Part shown: positions 15,571 through 25,486 of the stretch, in pieces
How the letters are laid out: every line of letters starts with the position of its first letter
How positions within the stretch are numbered: the first letter of the stretch is position 1
Source of the DNA: Clostridium sp. CAG:413
GTDB lineage: Bacteria; Bacillota; Clostridia; Oscillospirales; Acutalibacteraceae
DNA: 36,994 nt
Direction of reading: 5' to 3'
NCBI GenBank assembly: GCA_000431775.1
Contig: FR888195.1
Span: 22,177 to 59,170 of the forward strand
Position numbers and translations under genes: made by a program
Notes under the pieces: generated by a model
What the model was told of the DNA's origin: nothing
The model's database searches: none
The model's input: the letters and a program-made list of their open reading frames with translations, nothing else

Positions 15571-18015
15571 ATGATAGATAAAGAGTTTTTAACATTCAGC
15601 GAGAAGCCCCGTGAGCTGCCGACCGTGGCGCTCAGAGGGTTGGTCGTGTTCCCCGATATGTTCATTCACTTTGAGGTGGGGCGAGAGAAGTCGATAAATG
15701 CGCTCAAAGAGGCCATGGATGGCGGGCAGGAGGTATTCCTTGTAGCTCAGCGTGATGTGTCTGTCGACAACCCCGACTATGACGAGCTTTACGATATCGG
15801 TGTTATCGCCAAGGTGAAGCAGCTTATTCGCATGCCCGGCAAAAACACCAATATCAGAGTGGCGGTCGAGGGTAACGCAAGAGCGAGGCTCATCGGCGGC
15901 GTTGCCGGCAAGAATTCAAAGTGCCTGCGTTCGCTCATTGTGCCCGTTTCCGAGCTGCCCGTTGCCGAGGAGCTGCGCGATTATTCAAGAGCGCTCGTCC
16001 GTCACGCCAAAGAGCTCTTTGCCGACTATGTCGAGGTTGCGTCGCAGATGCCCGTTGATATCGTCACCGGCGTTATGCAGAAGTCCGAGCCGGGCGAGCT
16101 TGCCGACTATGTTGCGGGCAATATTATGATAGAATATGAGGACAGGCAGCGAATACTTGAGGAGTTTGACAAGATTAAGCGCCTTGAGGCTCTCTGCGTG
16201 CTGCTTGCCGACGAGGGCAATCTGCTCAACCTCGAGGCTGAGATAGGCGAAAGAGTGCAGGAGCAGATAGACAAGAATCAGCGTGAGTATTATCTGCGTG
16301 AGCAAATGAAGATAATCTCCGAGGAGCTTGGCGGCGGAGTGTCGCAGGAGGAGGAGCTTGATGAGTTCCGCCGTAAGATATTCGAGCTGAATGCCTCCGA
16401 CGATATCAAAGATAAGCTCTTACGCGAATGCGACAGGCTCGAGAAAAGCTCGCCGCAATCGCCCGAAGCGGCGGTGAGCAGGAATTACCTTGAGATCTGC
16501 CTTTCGCTGCCGTGGGATAAGTATTCAAAAGAGAATACCGATATTAAAAAATCAAAGAAGATACTTGAAGCAGACCATTATGGTCTCGAGAAGGTCAAGG
16601 AGAGGATACTCGAGTATCTTGCCGTCAGGGCTCTTGCGCCGGATATCAAGGGGCAGATAATCTGCCTTGTCGGCCCGCCGGGAGTCGGCAAGACCTCGGT
16701 TGCTCGTTCGATAGCGAGGGCAACAGGCAGGAAATATGTCCGTCTTTCGCTCGGCGGCGTCAAGGATGAGGCGGAGATAAGAGGTCACCGCAAGACCTAC
16801 ATCGGCTCAATGCCGGGCAGGATAATCGAGGCGCTGCGGCAGGCGGGCACCAAGAACCCGTTGATACTGCTCGACGAGGTCGACAAGCTCTCAAGCGATT
16901 ATAAGGGCGACCCGACCTCCGCTCTGCTCGAGGTGCTTGACCCGGAGCAGAATTCTACATTCCGCGATCATTATGTCGAGCTGCCGTTTGACCTGAGCCG
17001 AGTAATGTTTATCACCACGGCAAATGTCCGCTCAAATATCCCCGAGCCGCTTCAGGACAGAATGGAGATAATAGAGCTCGGCAGCTACACCTTCGAGGAG
17101 AAATTCAACATAGCCAAAAAGCATCTTATACCGAAGCAGATAAAGCGCCACGGGCTGACTTCAAAGCAGCTCAGGATATCCGACAAGGCTCTCTCGCTCA
17201 TCATCGAGGGATACACCAAGGAAGCGGGGGTCAGAGGCCTTGAGCAGCAGATAGCCGCCGTGTGCCGCAAGGCTGCCGTGATGATAGTCGACGGCAGGGG
17301 CGAAAAGCTCTCCGTCAAGCCCGAGGATGTCGAAGCACTGCTCGGCTCACGCAAATTCAAGCCCGAACGCTTCGACGGCAAAGCCGAGGTCGGCGTTGTC
17401 AACGGCCTTGCATGGACCGCTGTGGGCGGCGAAATGCTCGAGGTCGAGGCTGCGGTGCTCGACGGCAGCGGCAAGCTCCAGCTCACAGGCTCTCTCGGCG
17501 ACGTGATGCAGGAGAGCGCCAAGGCGGCGGTCAGCTATATCCGCTCAAGGGCTAAGGAGCTTTCGGTCGACCCGAATTTCTATAAAGACAAGGATATCCA
17601 CATTCATGTGCCCGACGGCGCAACGCCCAAGGACGGCCCCTCGGCGGGCGTTACAATGGCTACGGCGCTTGTCTCGGCTCTCACAGGCAAAAAGGTCAGG
17701 CGCGACGTTGCAATGACGGGCGAGATCTCGCTGCGCGGCAGGGTGCTGCCGATAGGCGGGCTTAAAGAGAAATCCATGGCGGCTTACAGGGCAGGCATAA
17801 AGACCGTGCTCATCCCGTATGATAATCTGCCAGACCTTGACGAGGTCGACCCCAAGGTCAAGGAGAATGTCAGCTTCATACCCGCTAAAAATGTTGAAAC
17901 TGTGTGGCGCACGGCGATAGAGAATTACGGCGAAGCGCCGAAAGAGAAGAGCGTTGCTCCGCTCGATGCATTCAGCGCGTCGAAACCCTCCGAGAGAGGC
18001 AGGTATAAAATATGA
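15571..18015 (+). CDS. lon: ATP-dependent protease La (Lon)
   Basis: This 814-aa protein matches the usual full length of bacterial Lon. AAGGAG precedes the ATG at 15571. Domains in order are: an N-terminal substrate-binding LAN domain (from about residue 14, [15 protein letters not shown]), a helical linker, the AAA+ module with Walker [10 protein letters not shown] (368-376) and Walker [11 protein letters not shown], and the C-terminal protease domain. The protease dyad is Ser691 in PKDGPSAGV and Lys734 in GGLKEKSM, 43 residues apart as in E. coli Lon. It degrades misfolded and regulatory proteins in the cytoplasm. Its stop overlaps the start of engB (ATGA), the usual lon-engB pairing of Firmicutes. 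Confidence 0.97.
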   Translation: MIDKEFLTFSEKPRELPTVALRGLVVFPDMFIHFEVGREKSINALKEAMDGGQEVFLVAQRDVSVDNPDYDELYDIGVIAKVKQLIRMPGKNTNIRVAVEGNARARLIGGVAGKNSKCLRSLIVPVSELPVAEELRDYSRALVRHAKELFADYVEVASQMPVDIVTGVMQKSEPGELADYVAGNIMIEYEDRQRILEEFDKIKRLEALCVLLADEGNLLNLEAEIGERVQEQIDKNQREYYLREQMKIISEELGGGVSQEEELDEFRRKIFELNASDDIKDKLLRECDRLEKSSPQSPEAAVSRNYLEICLSLPWDKYSKENTDIKKSKKILEADHYGLEKVKERILEYLAVRALAPDIKGQIICLVGPPGVGKTSVARSIARATGRKYVRLSLGGVKDEAEIRGHRKTYIGSMPGRIIEALRQAGTKNPLILLDEVDKLSSDYKGDPTSALLEVLDPEQNSTFRDHYVELPFDLSRVMFITTANVRSNIPEPLQDRMEIIELGSYTFEEKFNIAKKHLIPKQIKRHGLTSKQLRISDKALSLIIEGYTKEAGVRGLEQQIAAVCRKAAVMIVDGRGEKLSVKPEDVEALLGSRKFKPERFDGKAEVGVVNGLAWTAVGGEMLEVEAAVLDGSGKLQLTGSLGDVMQESAKAAVSYIRSRAKELSVDPNFYKDKDIHIHVPDGATPKDGPSAGVTMATALVSALTGKKVRRDVAMTGEISLRGRVLPIGGLKEKSMAAYRAGIKTVLIPYDNLPDLDEVDPKVKENVSFIPAKNVETVWRTAIENYGEAPKEKSVAPLDAFSASKPSERGRYKI

Positions 18016-18593
18016 GATTTGATAAAATAGAGTTCACGGCGGCATATGGCACCTCATCGCAGCTGCCACCGCCGAAAGAGAAGGAGATAGTTTTCTCCGG
18101 TAGGTCAAACGTCGGCAAATCCTCGCTCATAAACAAGGTCTTTAACCGTAAAAACCTTGCGAGGGTCAGCTCCGTGCCCGGCAAGACGATAACCGTCAAT
18201 TTCTTTAAGGGCGATGGCGTTTACTTCGTCGATCTGCCCGGCTACGGCTACGCGAAACGCGAGCAAAAGGAGAAAAAGCGCTGGGCTGAGCTTATGGACG
18301 GCTACTTCAATTCGGGCAGGGATATCGCCCTCGTCGTCCAGCTCATTGATATGCGCCACGCCCCGTCTCAGGACGATATGACGATGCTCAACTTCCTCAA
18401 GGAGATGAATATTCCGTTTGTCATCGTCCTCACAAAGAGCGATAAGCTCAACAAAACCGAGACGGAGAAGCGCAGGGCTGAGCTCGATAAGGAGCTTGCG
18501 GATTATGCCGATATACGGCGCATAGAATTCTCCGCCGTCACAGGCAGCGGAGTTGAAGAGATAAGAGCGGCGGCAGAGGCCGCAGCTCAGTAA
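18012..18593 (+). CDS. engB: Ribosome biogenesis GTP-binding protein EngB/YsxC
   Basis: This 193-aa TrmE-Era-EngA-EngB type GTPase starts in the ATGA overlap with lon. G motifs are clear: FSGRSNVGKSSLIN (G1), a T-containing switch I in VPGKTITVNFF, DLPGYGYAK (G3) and TKSDKL (G4). The SAVTG segment near the C-terminus serves as G5. EngB acts late in assembly of the 50S ribosomal subunit and is essential in Bacillus subtilis. Length and motifs are those of a normal, complete protein. Confidence 0.95.
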   Translation: MRFDKIEFTAAYGTSSQLPPPKEKEIVFSGRSNVGKSSLINKVFNRKNLARVSSVPGKTITVNFFKGDGVYFVDLPGYGYAKREQKEKKRWAELMDGYFNSGRDIALVVQLIDMRHAPSQDDMTMLNFLKEMNIPFVIVLTKSDKLNKTETEKRRAELDKELADYADIRRIEFSAVTGSGVEEIRAAAEAAAQ

Positions 18594-18632
18594 CCGCCGA
18601 GCAACAGTTATTTTGGACGGGAGGTCAGCAAA

Positions 18633-19931
18633 ATGTACGTTTCCGATTGTATTTCAATGAATGAGCGCGGGCATCTCACGATAGGCAGCTATGACACCGT
18701 GGAGCTTGCCAAAAAATACGGCACGCCCGCATATGTGTTTGACGAGAATGAGATACGCAAAAATCTCAGGGAATTCAAGAAGTCCATCGACGATGAATAC
18801 GGCGGCAAAGGGCTTGTCGTCTATGCGAGCAAGGCGTTTTGCTGCAAAGAAATGTGCCGTATCTGCGCCGAGGAGGGCGTCGGCATAGACGTTGTCTCCG
18901 GCGGAGAGCTTTATACGGCGCTGTCGGTAGGGTTCCCGACGGATAAGATAGTTTTCCACGGCAACAACAAGACCCGTGATGAGCTGATAATGGCTGTCGA
19001 TAACAATGTCGGCAGAGTGATAGTCGATAACATCACTGAGCTTGAGAATTTGAACGCCATTGCCGCCGATAAGGGCAAAAATATCGGTATAATGCTCCGC
19101 ATAAAGCCCGGTATCGACGCGCATACCCATGAATTCATAAAAACCGGTCAGATAGACTCAAAATTCGGTTTTGCTCTTGAGACCGGCGAGGCTCTTGAGG
19201 CGATAAAAACGGCGCTTGTCATGTCAAACGTGACCCTCAGAGGTCTGCATTGCCATATCGGTTCGCAGATATTTGACCTTGACCCGTTTGAGCTTGCTGC
19301 AACGGTTATGCTCGACCTTATTAAGCAGGTCAAAGATGAGACCGGAGTGCAGCTCGGCGAGCTTAATCTCGGCGGCGGCTTCGGCATCAAATATCTCAAG
19401 AGCGATCGTCCGAGACCCTACGGCGATTATATGCGTAAGGTATCGGCGGCGGTCAATTCGTATTCAAAGGAGCTTGGGATCGAGACCCCATTTATCCTCA
19501 TTGAGCCGGGTCGCTCAATAGTCGGCGCTGCGGGCATAACCCTCTACACCGTCGGCGCGGTCAAAGAGATACCCGACGTTCGCACCTATGTTTCCGTCGA
19601 CGGCGGAATGGGTGACAACCCGAGGTATGCGCTCTATCAGTCGCGCTACGAGATAGTTTGCGCCAATAAAGCCTCAGAGAAGCGCAGCCGCACCGTGACG
19701 GTTGCGGGCAAATGCTGCGAGAGCGGCGACCTTATCCAGGAGTGGACTCATATCCAGCCCGTCGAACCGGGGGATATCCTTGCGGTGCTCTCGACAGGCG
19801 CATATAACTATTCCATGGCGTCAAACTATAACCGTATTCCGCGGCTGCCCGTCATAATGGTCAAGGACGGCAAGGATCGCCTTGTTATCAGGCGTGAGAC
19901 CTATGAGCAGCTCACCGAGTGCGATATCTGA
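18633..19931 (+). CDS. lysA: Diaminopimelate decarboxylase
   Basis: This 432-aa fold-type III PLP enzyme is preceded by GGGAGG. The PLP lysine is Lys67 in YASKAFCC. Other family signatures are HCHIGSQI, GGGFGIKY, the phosphate-binding EPGRSIVG and CCESGDLI, whose Cys belongs to the partner active site in the dimer. It converts meso-diaminopimelate to L-lysine, the last step of lysine synthesis, in the cytoplasm. No lysine riboswitch or terminator lies between engB and this gene (39 nt), so it appears to be transcribed with the lon operon. Confidence 0.95.
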   Translation: MYVSDCISMNERGHLTIGSYDTVELAKKYGTPAYVFDENEIRKNLREFKKSIDDEYGGKGLVVYASKAFCCKEMCRICAEEGVGIDVVSGGELYTALSVGFPTDKIVFHGNNKTRDELIMAVDNNVGRVIVDNITELENLNAIAADKGKNIGIMLRIKPGIDAHTHEFIKTGQIDSKFGFALETGEALEAIKTALVMSNVTLRGLHCHIGSQIFDLDPFELAATVMLDLIKQVKDETGVQLGELNLGGGFGIKYLKSDRPRPYGDYMRKVSAAVNSYSKELGIETPFILIEPGRSIVGAAGITLYTVGAVKEIPDVRTYVSVDGGMGDNPRYALYQSRYEIVCANKASEKRSRTVTVAGKCCESGDLIQEWTHIQPVEPGDILAVLSTGAYNYSMASNYNRIPRLPVIMVKDGKDRLVIRRETYEQLTECDI

Positions 19932-19961
19932 GAAAACAAATTGATTTAAGGAAGTGACTAT

Positions 19962-21239
19962 ATGCTGCATATAGCTATGCCGGCGGATAAAGTCCGCCTT
20001 GTATGCGTGCAGACCGATAGGTTCAAAACAAGCAGCCTCATTATCTCCTCGGCTTTGCCGCTTGATGAGAATGCGGCGGCGAACGCTCTCATGCTTCGCC
20101 TGCTCAAAAGGAGCTGCAAGAAGTATCCGGATTTCACTCTTTTCTACGGTAAGCTCGATGAGCTTTACGGCGCCACTGTCTCATCGGAGATAAGCAAGAG
20201 CGGCGATTCTCAGGTGCTCAGCCTCGTAGTCAACTGCCTTGACGACAGATTCGCTCTCGACGGCGAGAGCATCGCCGAGCAGTGTGCGGAGCTGTCGGCG
20301 GAGTTGATATTTGCCCCAAATACCAAGGGCGGCAGCTTCGGCGCGGACGCCGTCGCAACCGAAAAAAGGCTTCTCACTCAGCTTGTTGAGGAGGAGATGA
20401 ATAATAAAGGGACATACGCGGAGCGGCGCTGCATAAATCATATGTGCTCAAATGAGCCTTACGGCCGTGACGAATACGGCACCGTTGAGGAGATAGCGGC
20501 GGTCAAGTGCGCCGACGTCTATGCCGCATGGAAGCGTATGCTTGCAAACGCCGTTTTTCAGATAACCTATGTCGGCTCGGCGTCGCCCGAGAATATCGAG
20601 AAGATATTCGCTTCGAGATTTAAGAAGATAAAGCGCGAGCCTGTCGAGACCGAGACTATATTCTTTAAGAGAGGCGGCCGTTTCTGCCGCCATGAGGAGC
20701 AGTTCCCCGTGAATCAGGGCAAGCTCATCATAGGGCTTCGCACAGGTATGCAGAGCAGCCGAGACAATCTCTTCGCCGTAATGCTCACTAACGATATCCT
20801 CGGCGGCAGCACATATTCAAAGCTGTTTGCGAATGTCCGTGAGAAGATGAGCCTTGCATACTACTGCTATTCGCGGCTTATAAAGTCAAAGGGCATAGTG
20901 CTTATCGAGAGCGGCATTGATACCGATAAGGAGCGTACCGTCTCCGCCGCCATTGTCAAGCAGCTCGGCGAATTGCGCGACGGCAGGACCGACCCCGAGG
21001 TCTACGATGCCGCAAAGCGCAGCCTGCGTGAGAGGCTGACCTTCTCGTCGCCCGCTTCGATTGCGGGGTGGTACGCCGCTCAGATAAACGAGCAGGATAT
21101 AATGACCCCCGACGAGGTGGCGGACGGCATTGACGCCGTTACTCCCGAGCAGGTCTGCGAGGCGTCCAAGAAGCTGTCCATAGACACGATATTCATGCTT
21201 GCGTCCGACGGAAAGGAGACGGAAAATGAAGATCAGTGA
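19962..21239 (+). CDS. yfmF: M16 family protein, YfmF type (non-catalytic partner)
   Basis: This is a 425-aa M16-fold protein starting at ATG 19974 or 19962; the upstream AAGGAAGTG favours 19962 (MLHIAMPADK). The N-terminal half lacks the HxxEH zinc site, as is usual for YfmF, whereas the following gene has it. Regions such as EEMNNKGTYAERRCINHMC and GLRTGMQSSRDN followed by NDILGGSTYSKLF are typical of this group. In Bacillus the YfmF/YfmH pair is linked with maturation of the 5-aminopentanol-modified elongation factor P; the molecular role is not firmly known. It overlaps the next gene by 14 bp, implying co-expression of an M16 heterodimer. Confidence 0.85.
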   Translation: MLHIAMPADKVRLVCVQTDRFKTSSLIISSALPLDENAAANALMLRLLKRSCKKYPDFTLFYGKLDELYGATVSSEISKSGDSQVLSLVVNCLDDRFALDGESIAEQCAELSAELIFAPNTKGGSFGADAVATEKRLLTQLVEEEMNNKGTYAERRCINHMCSNEPYGRDEYGTVEEIAAVKCADVYAAWKRMLANAVFQITYVGSASPENIEKIFASRFKKIKREPVETETIFFKRGGRFCRHEEQFPVNQGKLIIGLRTGMQSSRDNLFAVMLTNDILGGSTYSKLFANVREKMSLAYYCYSRLIKSKGIVLIESGIDTDKERTVSAAIVKQLGELRDGRTDPEVYDAAKRSLRERLTFSSPASIAGWYAAQINEQDIMTPDEVADGIDAVTPEQVCEASKKLSIDTIFMLASDGKETENEDQ

Positions 21240-22506
21240 GATTAAAAACGAGCGGCTCGGCGAGAGCGTCTTTTGCGGCGAGCATCCGTCGGGGCTCAAG
21301 GTCTTTGTGCTGCCCAAAAAGGATTATGAATCCGCCTTTGCGCTCTACGGCGTCAAATACGGCTCGATAGATACGAGCATTATGAATGAGAACGGCGAGT
21401 ATGAAGCCATTCCCGAGGGCACGGCGCATTTCCTTGAGCATAAGCTCTTTGAGAGCGAGGATCTGAACGCTTTCGAGCGCTTTGCCAAGACGGGTGCCAG
21501 CGCAAACGCCTACACCTCTTTTGAACGCACCGCCTACCTCTTCAAAAGCTCGTCCGATATAACCGAATCGCTTGAAATATTGCTTGATTTCGTGCAGAAT
21601 CCTTATTTCACCGCCGAAACGGTCGAGAAGGAGCAGGGGATAATCGGGCAGGAGATCAGAATGTATCAGGATCAGCCCGGCTGGCAGCTTATGTTTAACC
21701 TGCTGCGCGCTCTCTACGGCGAGAATCCCGTCAGGATAGATATAGCGGGCACTCAGGAATCCATCGCCCGTATCGACGCCGACCTGCTTCACAGGCTTTA
21801 TAAAGAGTTTTATAACCCCGCCAACATGGCGCTTTGTGTCGTCGGCTGCGTTGAGCCGAGCGAGGTCTTTGCGACCGTTGAGCGCTGCCTCAGGAATAAT
21901 GAGGGCAAAAAGATCGAACGCAAATTTGTCCGTGAGGATGAGAAGCCCATTCAGAAATATGTGGAGGAGCGATTCTCCGTCGCCGAGAAGCAGTTTTATC
22001 TCGGCTTCAAAGAGGGGCTTTCCGAGCCGACGCTCAATATCAAGGACGAGGTCGCCACTTCGATAATGCTTGACGCCGTATTCGGCAAATCCTCAAGGCT
22101 CTTTAAGGAGCTGCTGGACGCCGAGCTTATAGACATGGGCTTTGACGCCGATCTGTTCAACGGATACGGCTTCTCCTGTGTGATGGTGGGCGGCACAAGC
22201 GCCGACCCTGAGAAAGCGGTCGAGCTTATCCATGCGGAGCTTGCCCGTCTGCGCACCGAGGGCATCGACCCCGCCGCCTTCGAGAGAGCAAGGAAAAAGA
22301 ATTACGGCAGAATGGTAATGAGCTACAATGACGTCAGCGAGACGGCAAACCTGCTTATGAGCCTTTGCTTCAGCGGCCATGAGCCGTTTGAGGAGCTGGA
22401 GGCATGCAGGAGCGTAACGCTCGAGGATGCCGAGCGCAGGCTTGCGCTGCTGCGTGAGGAATGCGCCGCGCTCTCCGTTATCAGCCCGATAATCAAGGAG
22501 GACTGA
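21226..22506 (+). CDS. yfmH: M16 family zinc peptidase, YfmH type (catalytic partner)
   Basis: This is a 426-aa protein starting at ATG 21226, with AAAGGAG at 21212-21218 inside the end of the preceding gene. The inverted zinc motif HxxEH is present as HFLEH (about residue 69-73, after PEGTA). The distal zinc ligand Glu falls in the EKEQGIIGQEIRMY helix. The second half is the inactive M16 repeat. Together with the preceding YfmF-like protein it should form the two-subunit M16 peptidase typical of Firmicutes. The lgt gene follows after 2 nt. Confidence 0.88.
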   Translation: MKISEIKNERLGESVFCGEHPSGLKVFVLPKKDYESAFALYGVKYGSIDTSIMNENGEYEAIPEGTAHFLEHKLFESEDLNAFERFAKTGASANAYTSFERTAYLFKSSSDITESLEILLDFVQNPYFTAETVEKEQGIIGQEIRMYQDQPGWQLMFNLLRALYGENPVRIDIAGTQESIARIDADLLHRLYKEFYNPANMALCVVGCVEPSEVFATVERCLRNNEGKKIERKFVREDEKPIQKYVEERFSVAEKQFYLGFKEGLSEPTLNIKDEVATSIMLDAVFGKSSRLFKELLDAELIDMGFDADLFNGYGFSCVMVGGTSADPEKAVELIHAELARLRTEGIDPAAFERARKKNYGRMVMSYNDVSETANLLMSLCFSGHEPFEELEACRSVTLEDAERRLALLREECAALSVISPIIKED

Positions 22507-22508
22507 AG

Positions 22509-23513
22509 ATGTCAAATTATACGGTAGTTTATTTCACAGGCATCAGCCGCGGCTTCAGCGTGCCGAGCGTGCTTGCCGAGTTCTCGATATTTGGTATTGA
22601 TATCAGCATCAAGTGGTACGGCACGATAATCGCCTTCGGCTTCCTGCTCGCTGTGCTTTTCGGCGGGCGGATGGCTTATAAATGGAAGATGAATCTTGAC
22701 AAGATGGTGGATGTGCTCATCTACGGCACTCTTGCCGGCATCGTCGGCGCAAGGCTCTATTATGTATTCTCAAAGTGGGATTACTACGGCGCTCATCTCA
22801 GCGAGATACCGAAGATATGGGAGGGTGGCCTTGCGATATACGGCGGGCTTATCGCCGGAGTTGTTGCCGCTTATATCGTTTGCCGCGTCCGCAAGATGAA
22901 TTTTTGGAATCTGCTCGATATCGCCGTTATGAGCTTCCTCATCGGCCAGGGCATCGGCAGGTGGGGTAACTTCACAAACCAGGAGGCGTTCGGCACCAAC
23001 ACTACTCTGCCTTGGGGTATGTGGAGCCAAAAGATAGCCGACGATATTACTTCCCGTCAGGCGTTCTTTGCCGATAAGGGCATCACGATGGATCCTACAA
23101 TGCCCGTTCACCCCACCTTCCTCTATGAGTCGATATCCTGCCTTCTCGGCTTTGTCGTGCTTTATATAATCTGCCGCAAAGCGAGGAAATTCAGCGGCCA
23201 GATAGCTCTTTGCTACGGCGTATGGTACGGCATTGAGCGCGCAATAGTCGAGGGCTTGAGGACCGACAGCCTCTATATAGCGGGCACGACTCTCAGGATA
23301 TCTCAGGTGCTTTCGGCGGCTCTTGCGCTTGTGTGCGCCGTGCTGCTGGTGATACTTCTTGTTAAATACACAAAGCACCCGAAGCCGATCGACGGCGTTG
23401 ATTATTTCTCAGAGCTTGAGCTTAAAAAGGCTGCTGAGGCAGCCGAAGCGAAGCCCGCCGAGGTCAAAGAAGAGGCGGTGGAGCAGTCCGAGCAGCCGTC
23501 GGATTCAAAATGA
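22509..23513 (+). CDS. lgt: Prolipoprotein diacylglyceryl transferase
   Basis: This 334-aa polytopic membrane enzyme starts at ATG 22509, where AAGGAGG (22495-22501) is ideally placed; a longer in-frame start at 22461 lies inside yfmH. The Lgt signature is exact: GQGIGRWGNFTNQEAFG, with the catalytic-region Arg and Asn. Other conserved parts are the early IKWYGTIIAFGFLLA and the late HPTFLYESI. Seven or so transmembrane helices are expected. It transfers diacylglycerol from phosphatidylglycerol to the lipobox cysteine of prolipoproteins, such as the lipoprotein encoded at 31603-32193. The last 35 residues form a charged Ala/Glu/Lys-rich tail (KKAAEAAEAKPAEVKEEAVE) that exceeds the core enzyme. 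Confidence 0.95.
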   Translation: MSNYTVVYFTGISRGFSVPSVLAEFSIFGIDISIKWYGTIIAFGFLLAVLFGGRMAYKWKMNLDKMVDVLIYGTLAGIVGARLYYVFSKWDYYGAHLSEIPKIWEGGLAIYGGLIAGVVAAYIVCRVRKMNFWNLLDIAVMSFLIGQGIGRWGNFTNQEAFGTNTTLPWGMWSQKIADDITSRQAFFADKGITMDPTMPVHPTFLYESISCLLGFVVLYIICRKARKFSGQIALCYGVWYGIERAIVEGLRTDSLYIAGTTLRISQVLSAALALVCAVLLVILLVKYTKHPKPIDGVDYFSELELKKAAEAAEAKPAEVKEEAVEQSEQPSDSK

Positions 23514-23520
23514 AATAAAT

Positions 23521-23549
23521 TTGTAATATTCTATTAATGATTCTATAAA
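23521..23549 (+). promoter_or_regulatory. Possible internal promoter before folD
   Basis: TTGTAA (23521-23526) and TATAAA (23544-23549) are 17 nt apart in the only AT-rich gap of the long operon, 31 nt before the folD start. Confidence 0.45.
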
Positions 23550-23580
23550 AAAGTAAGAATATGATATGGAGGAAGGCTTG

Positions 23581-24438
23581 ATGGCAAAGCTGATTGACGG
23601 CAAAGCGATAAGAGAGCAGGAGCTTGACAGATTGGGGCGCAGAGTCTCGGAGCTCAAGAGCGAGGGCATATCGCCGTCGCTGGCGGTCATAATAGTCGGC
23701 AGCGACCACGCTTCACGCATCTATGTCAACAATAAAAAGGCCGCCTGCGAGCGCACGGGTATAATCTCGATCGAGCATGCCCTGCCGGAGGAGACGACCA
23801 CCGCCGAGCTGCTGGAGCTTATTGACTCGCTCAATGCCGATCCCGCCGTCAGCGGCATTCTCTGCCAGCTTCCCGTGCCGAAGCATATCGACGGCAACGC
23901 CGTGCTCGAGCGCATATCTCCCGCAAAGGATGTCGACTGCTTCCACCCGGAGAATGTCGGCAGGCTCTCGATAGGCAGCGGCCGCCTTGTACCCTGCACT
24001 CCGATGGGCATGGTCACAATGCTGGAGCATGAGGGAGTCGATATCGCAGGCAAGCACTGCGTGATAATCGGCAGGAGCAACATAGTCGGCAAGCCTATGG
24101 CTATGCTCATGCTTGCCCGCAATGCCACCGTGACGGTCTGCCATTCTCAGACCCGCGATCTTCCGTCGCTGACAAAGCAGGGCGATATCCTTGTCGCCGC
24201 CGTCGGCAAGGCGAAATTCGTCACCGCCGACATGGTCAAGGAAGGCGCAGTGGTGCTCGACGTCGGCATGAACAGGGACGGGAACGGCAAGCTCTGCGGC
24301 GATGTTGACTTTGAGGCCGTCAAAGAAAAAGCCTCGCTTATAACCCCGGTGCCGGGAGGCGTCGGACCAATGACGATAGCAATGCTCATGCGTAACACCG
24401 TTGAAGCGGCTGCTATGCAGGCAGGAAAGGATGAATAG
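23581..24438 (+). CDS. folD: Bifunctional methylenetetrahydrofolate dehydrogenase/cyclohydrolase
   Basis: This is a 285-aa protein starting at ATG 23581 with GGAGG 8 nt upstream; an in-frame ATG at 23566 lies before that site and is rejected. FolD signatures are present: YVNNKKAACERTGI with the catalytic lysine region, GILCQLPVPKHID, the KDVDCFHPENVG loop, GRSNIVGKPMA for the NADP site and the C-terminal PVPGGVGPMTIAMLMRNT. It interconverts 5,10-methylene-, methenyl- and 10-formyl-tetrahydrofolate, feeding purine and formyl-Met synthesis. Length is normal. Confidence 0.96.
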   Translation: MAKLIDGKAIREQELDRLGRRVSELKSEGISPSLAVIIVGSDHASRIYVNNKKAACERTGIISIEHALPEETTTAELLELIDSLNADPAVSGILCQLPVPKHIDGNAVLERISPAKDVDCFHPENVGRLSIGSGRLVPCTPMGMVTMLEHEGVDIAGKHCVIIGRSNIVGKPMAMLMLARNATVTVCHSQTRDLPSLTKQGDILVAAVGKAKFVTADMVKEGAVVLDVGMNRDGNGKLCGDVDFEAVKEKASLITPVPGGVGPMTIAMLMRNTVEAAAMQAGKDE

Positions 24439-24440
24439 AT

Positions 24441-24704
24441 ATGAGTAAGGACAGGAAACTTTACAGAAGCAGGAGCAATAAGATACTCTGCGGCGTTTTG
24501 GGCGGATTGGGCGATTATTTCAACGTCGACCCCACCGTGCTGAGAGTGGCGTATGTGCTGCTGTCGGTATTCGTGCTCGGCAGCCCGATAATCCTCTATA
24601 TTATCTGCGCCCTGATAATCCCGCAGGAGCCTGAGTTCCCGCAGCAGCAGCCCCCGTATCAGCAGGCTGATTATCAGCCCTGTGACAACAACAAAAATAA
24701 TTAA
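24441..24704 (+). CDS. PspC-domain small membrane protein
   Basis: This 87-aa protein starts 2 nt after folD. It begins with a basic stretch (DRKLYRSRSNK) and then the PspC core: ILCGVLGGLGDYFNVDPTVLRVAYVLLSVF, followed by a hydrophobic helix to about residue 73. A Gln/Pro-rich tail ends the chain. PspC-domain proteins are inner-membrane proteins often tied to envelope stress; no PspA or regulatory partner is adjacent, so its role here is unknown. No terminator was seen after it before the rplU promoter. Confidence 0.85.
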   Translation: MSKDRKLYRSRSNKILCGVLGGLGDYFNVDPTVLRVAYVLLSVFVLGSPIILYIICALIIPQEPEFPQQQPPYQQADYQPCDNNKNN

Positions 24705-24722
24705 AAATTAAGCAAAAAACCT

Positions 24723-24751
24723 TTGACATTACCGCAAGGTTATGTTATAAT
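24723..24751 (+). promoter_or_regulatory. Promoter of the rplU-prp-rpmA operon
   Basis: Perfect TTGACA (24723-24728) and TATAAT (24746-24751) are separated by 17 nt. A TG one base before the -10 box gives an extended element. Confidence 0.9.
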
Positions 24752-24756
24752 CTTTC

Positions 24757-24835
24757 ATGCCGCATATTCGGGGCGGGTGAGTTATGCCCAAAAACAGCAA
24801 TGTGCCCCAGAGTAGCGAGTCTAAAGAAAAGGATT
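24757..24835 (+). ncRNA. L21 ribosomal protein leader
   Basis: The transcribed leader of rplU has the layout of the L21 leader found ahead of rplU in Firmicutes: a GGGGCGGGTGAG block, an internal GGGC/GCCC hairpin, an AAAACAGCAATG segment, the pairing GTGCCCC, then AGTAGCGA and an AAAGAAAAGGAT end. Such leaders are thought to let a ribosomal protein repress its own operon. The assignment is from pattern recognition, without a covariance search. Confidence 0.8.
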
Positions 24836-24845
24836 GATATTCCGA

Positions 24846-25157
24846 ATGTACGCAATCATCGAAACCGGCGGCAAGCAGTACAAAGTAGAAGCGGGCGACG
24901 TTATCTACGTTGAGAAGCTCGGCGCCGAAGAAGCAACCGATTACACCTTTGATAAGGTAGTAGCAGTCGGTACCGACGACGGCCTCACCGTCGGCGCTCC
25001 CTATGTTGCAGGCGCAAGCGTTGCAGCTAAGGTAGTTAAGAACGGCAAGGCTAAGAAGATCACCGTCTTCACCTACAAGCCCAAGAAGAACTCCAAGCGC
25101 AAGATGGGTCACAGACAGCCCTATACCAAGGTTGAGATCTCTGCCATCAATGCGTAA
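24846..25157 (+). CDS. rplU: Large ribosomal subunit protein L21
   Basis: This is a 103-aa protein from ATG 24846 ([20 protein letters not shown]), the invariant L21 opening. The C-terminal signature [15 protein letters not shown] binds 23S rRNA. A TTG at 24834 is in frame but lies in the Shine-Dalgarno region (AAAGGA, 24827-24832). It is the first gene of the classic rplU-prp-rpmA operon. Confidence 0.97.
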   Translation: MYAIIETGGKQYKVEAGDVIYVEKLGAEEATDYTFDKVVAVGTDDGLTVGAPYVAGASVAAKVVKNGKAKKITVFTYKPKKNSKRKMGHRQPYTKVEISAINA

Positions 25158-25168
25158 AAATCCGCCTT

Positions 25169-25486
25169 ATGATCAAGGTACGGCTTTTGATCGGTAACGA
25201 CCGGCTTACAGGCTTTGATATAAGCGGTCATGCGATGTTTGCCGAGAGCGGCAGCGATATTGTCTGCGCGAGTGTGTCGTCGGCGGCCTATATGGCGGCC
25301 AACACCGTCACGGAGATAATCGGCGCGGCGGCTGAGGCGAGCGTCGGCGAGGCTGAGATGCACTTCCTCCTCAAAGAGGATAATGAGGCTGCCTTCGCGG
25401 TGCTCGACGGGCTTCGGCTTCATTTGACAGAGCTTTCAAAGCAGTATCCGAAAAACATCAAAATCATCTACGGAGGTGTAAAGTAA
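25169..25486 (+). CDS. prp: Ribosomal-processing cysteine protease Prp
   Basis: This is a 105-aa protein between rplU and rpmA, the standard position. The catalytic residues of the Prp (YsxB) family are visible: His21 in ISGHAMF and Cys33 in [11 protein letters not shown]. Prp removes the N-terminal extension of ribosomal protein L27 in Firmicutes and related bacteria, and the neighbouring L27 carries exactly such an extension. Its stop overlaps the rpmA start (TAATG). Confidence 0.95.
   Translation: MIKVRLLIGNDRLTGFDISGHAMFAESGSDIVCASVSSAAYMAANTVTEIIGAAAEASVGEAEMHFLLKEDNEAAFAVLDGLRLHLTELSKQYPKNIKIIYGGVK

Noticed and set aside
18594..18632. Lysine riboswitch upstream of lysA
   Set aside because: The gap is only 39 nt and holds little beyond a ribosome-binding site.
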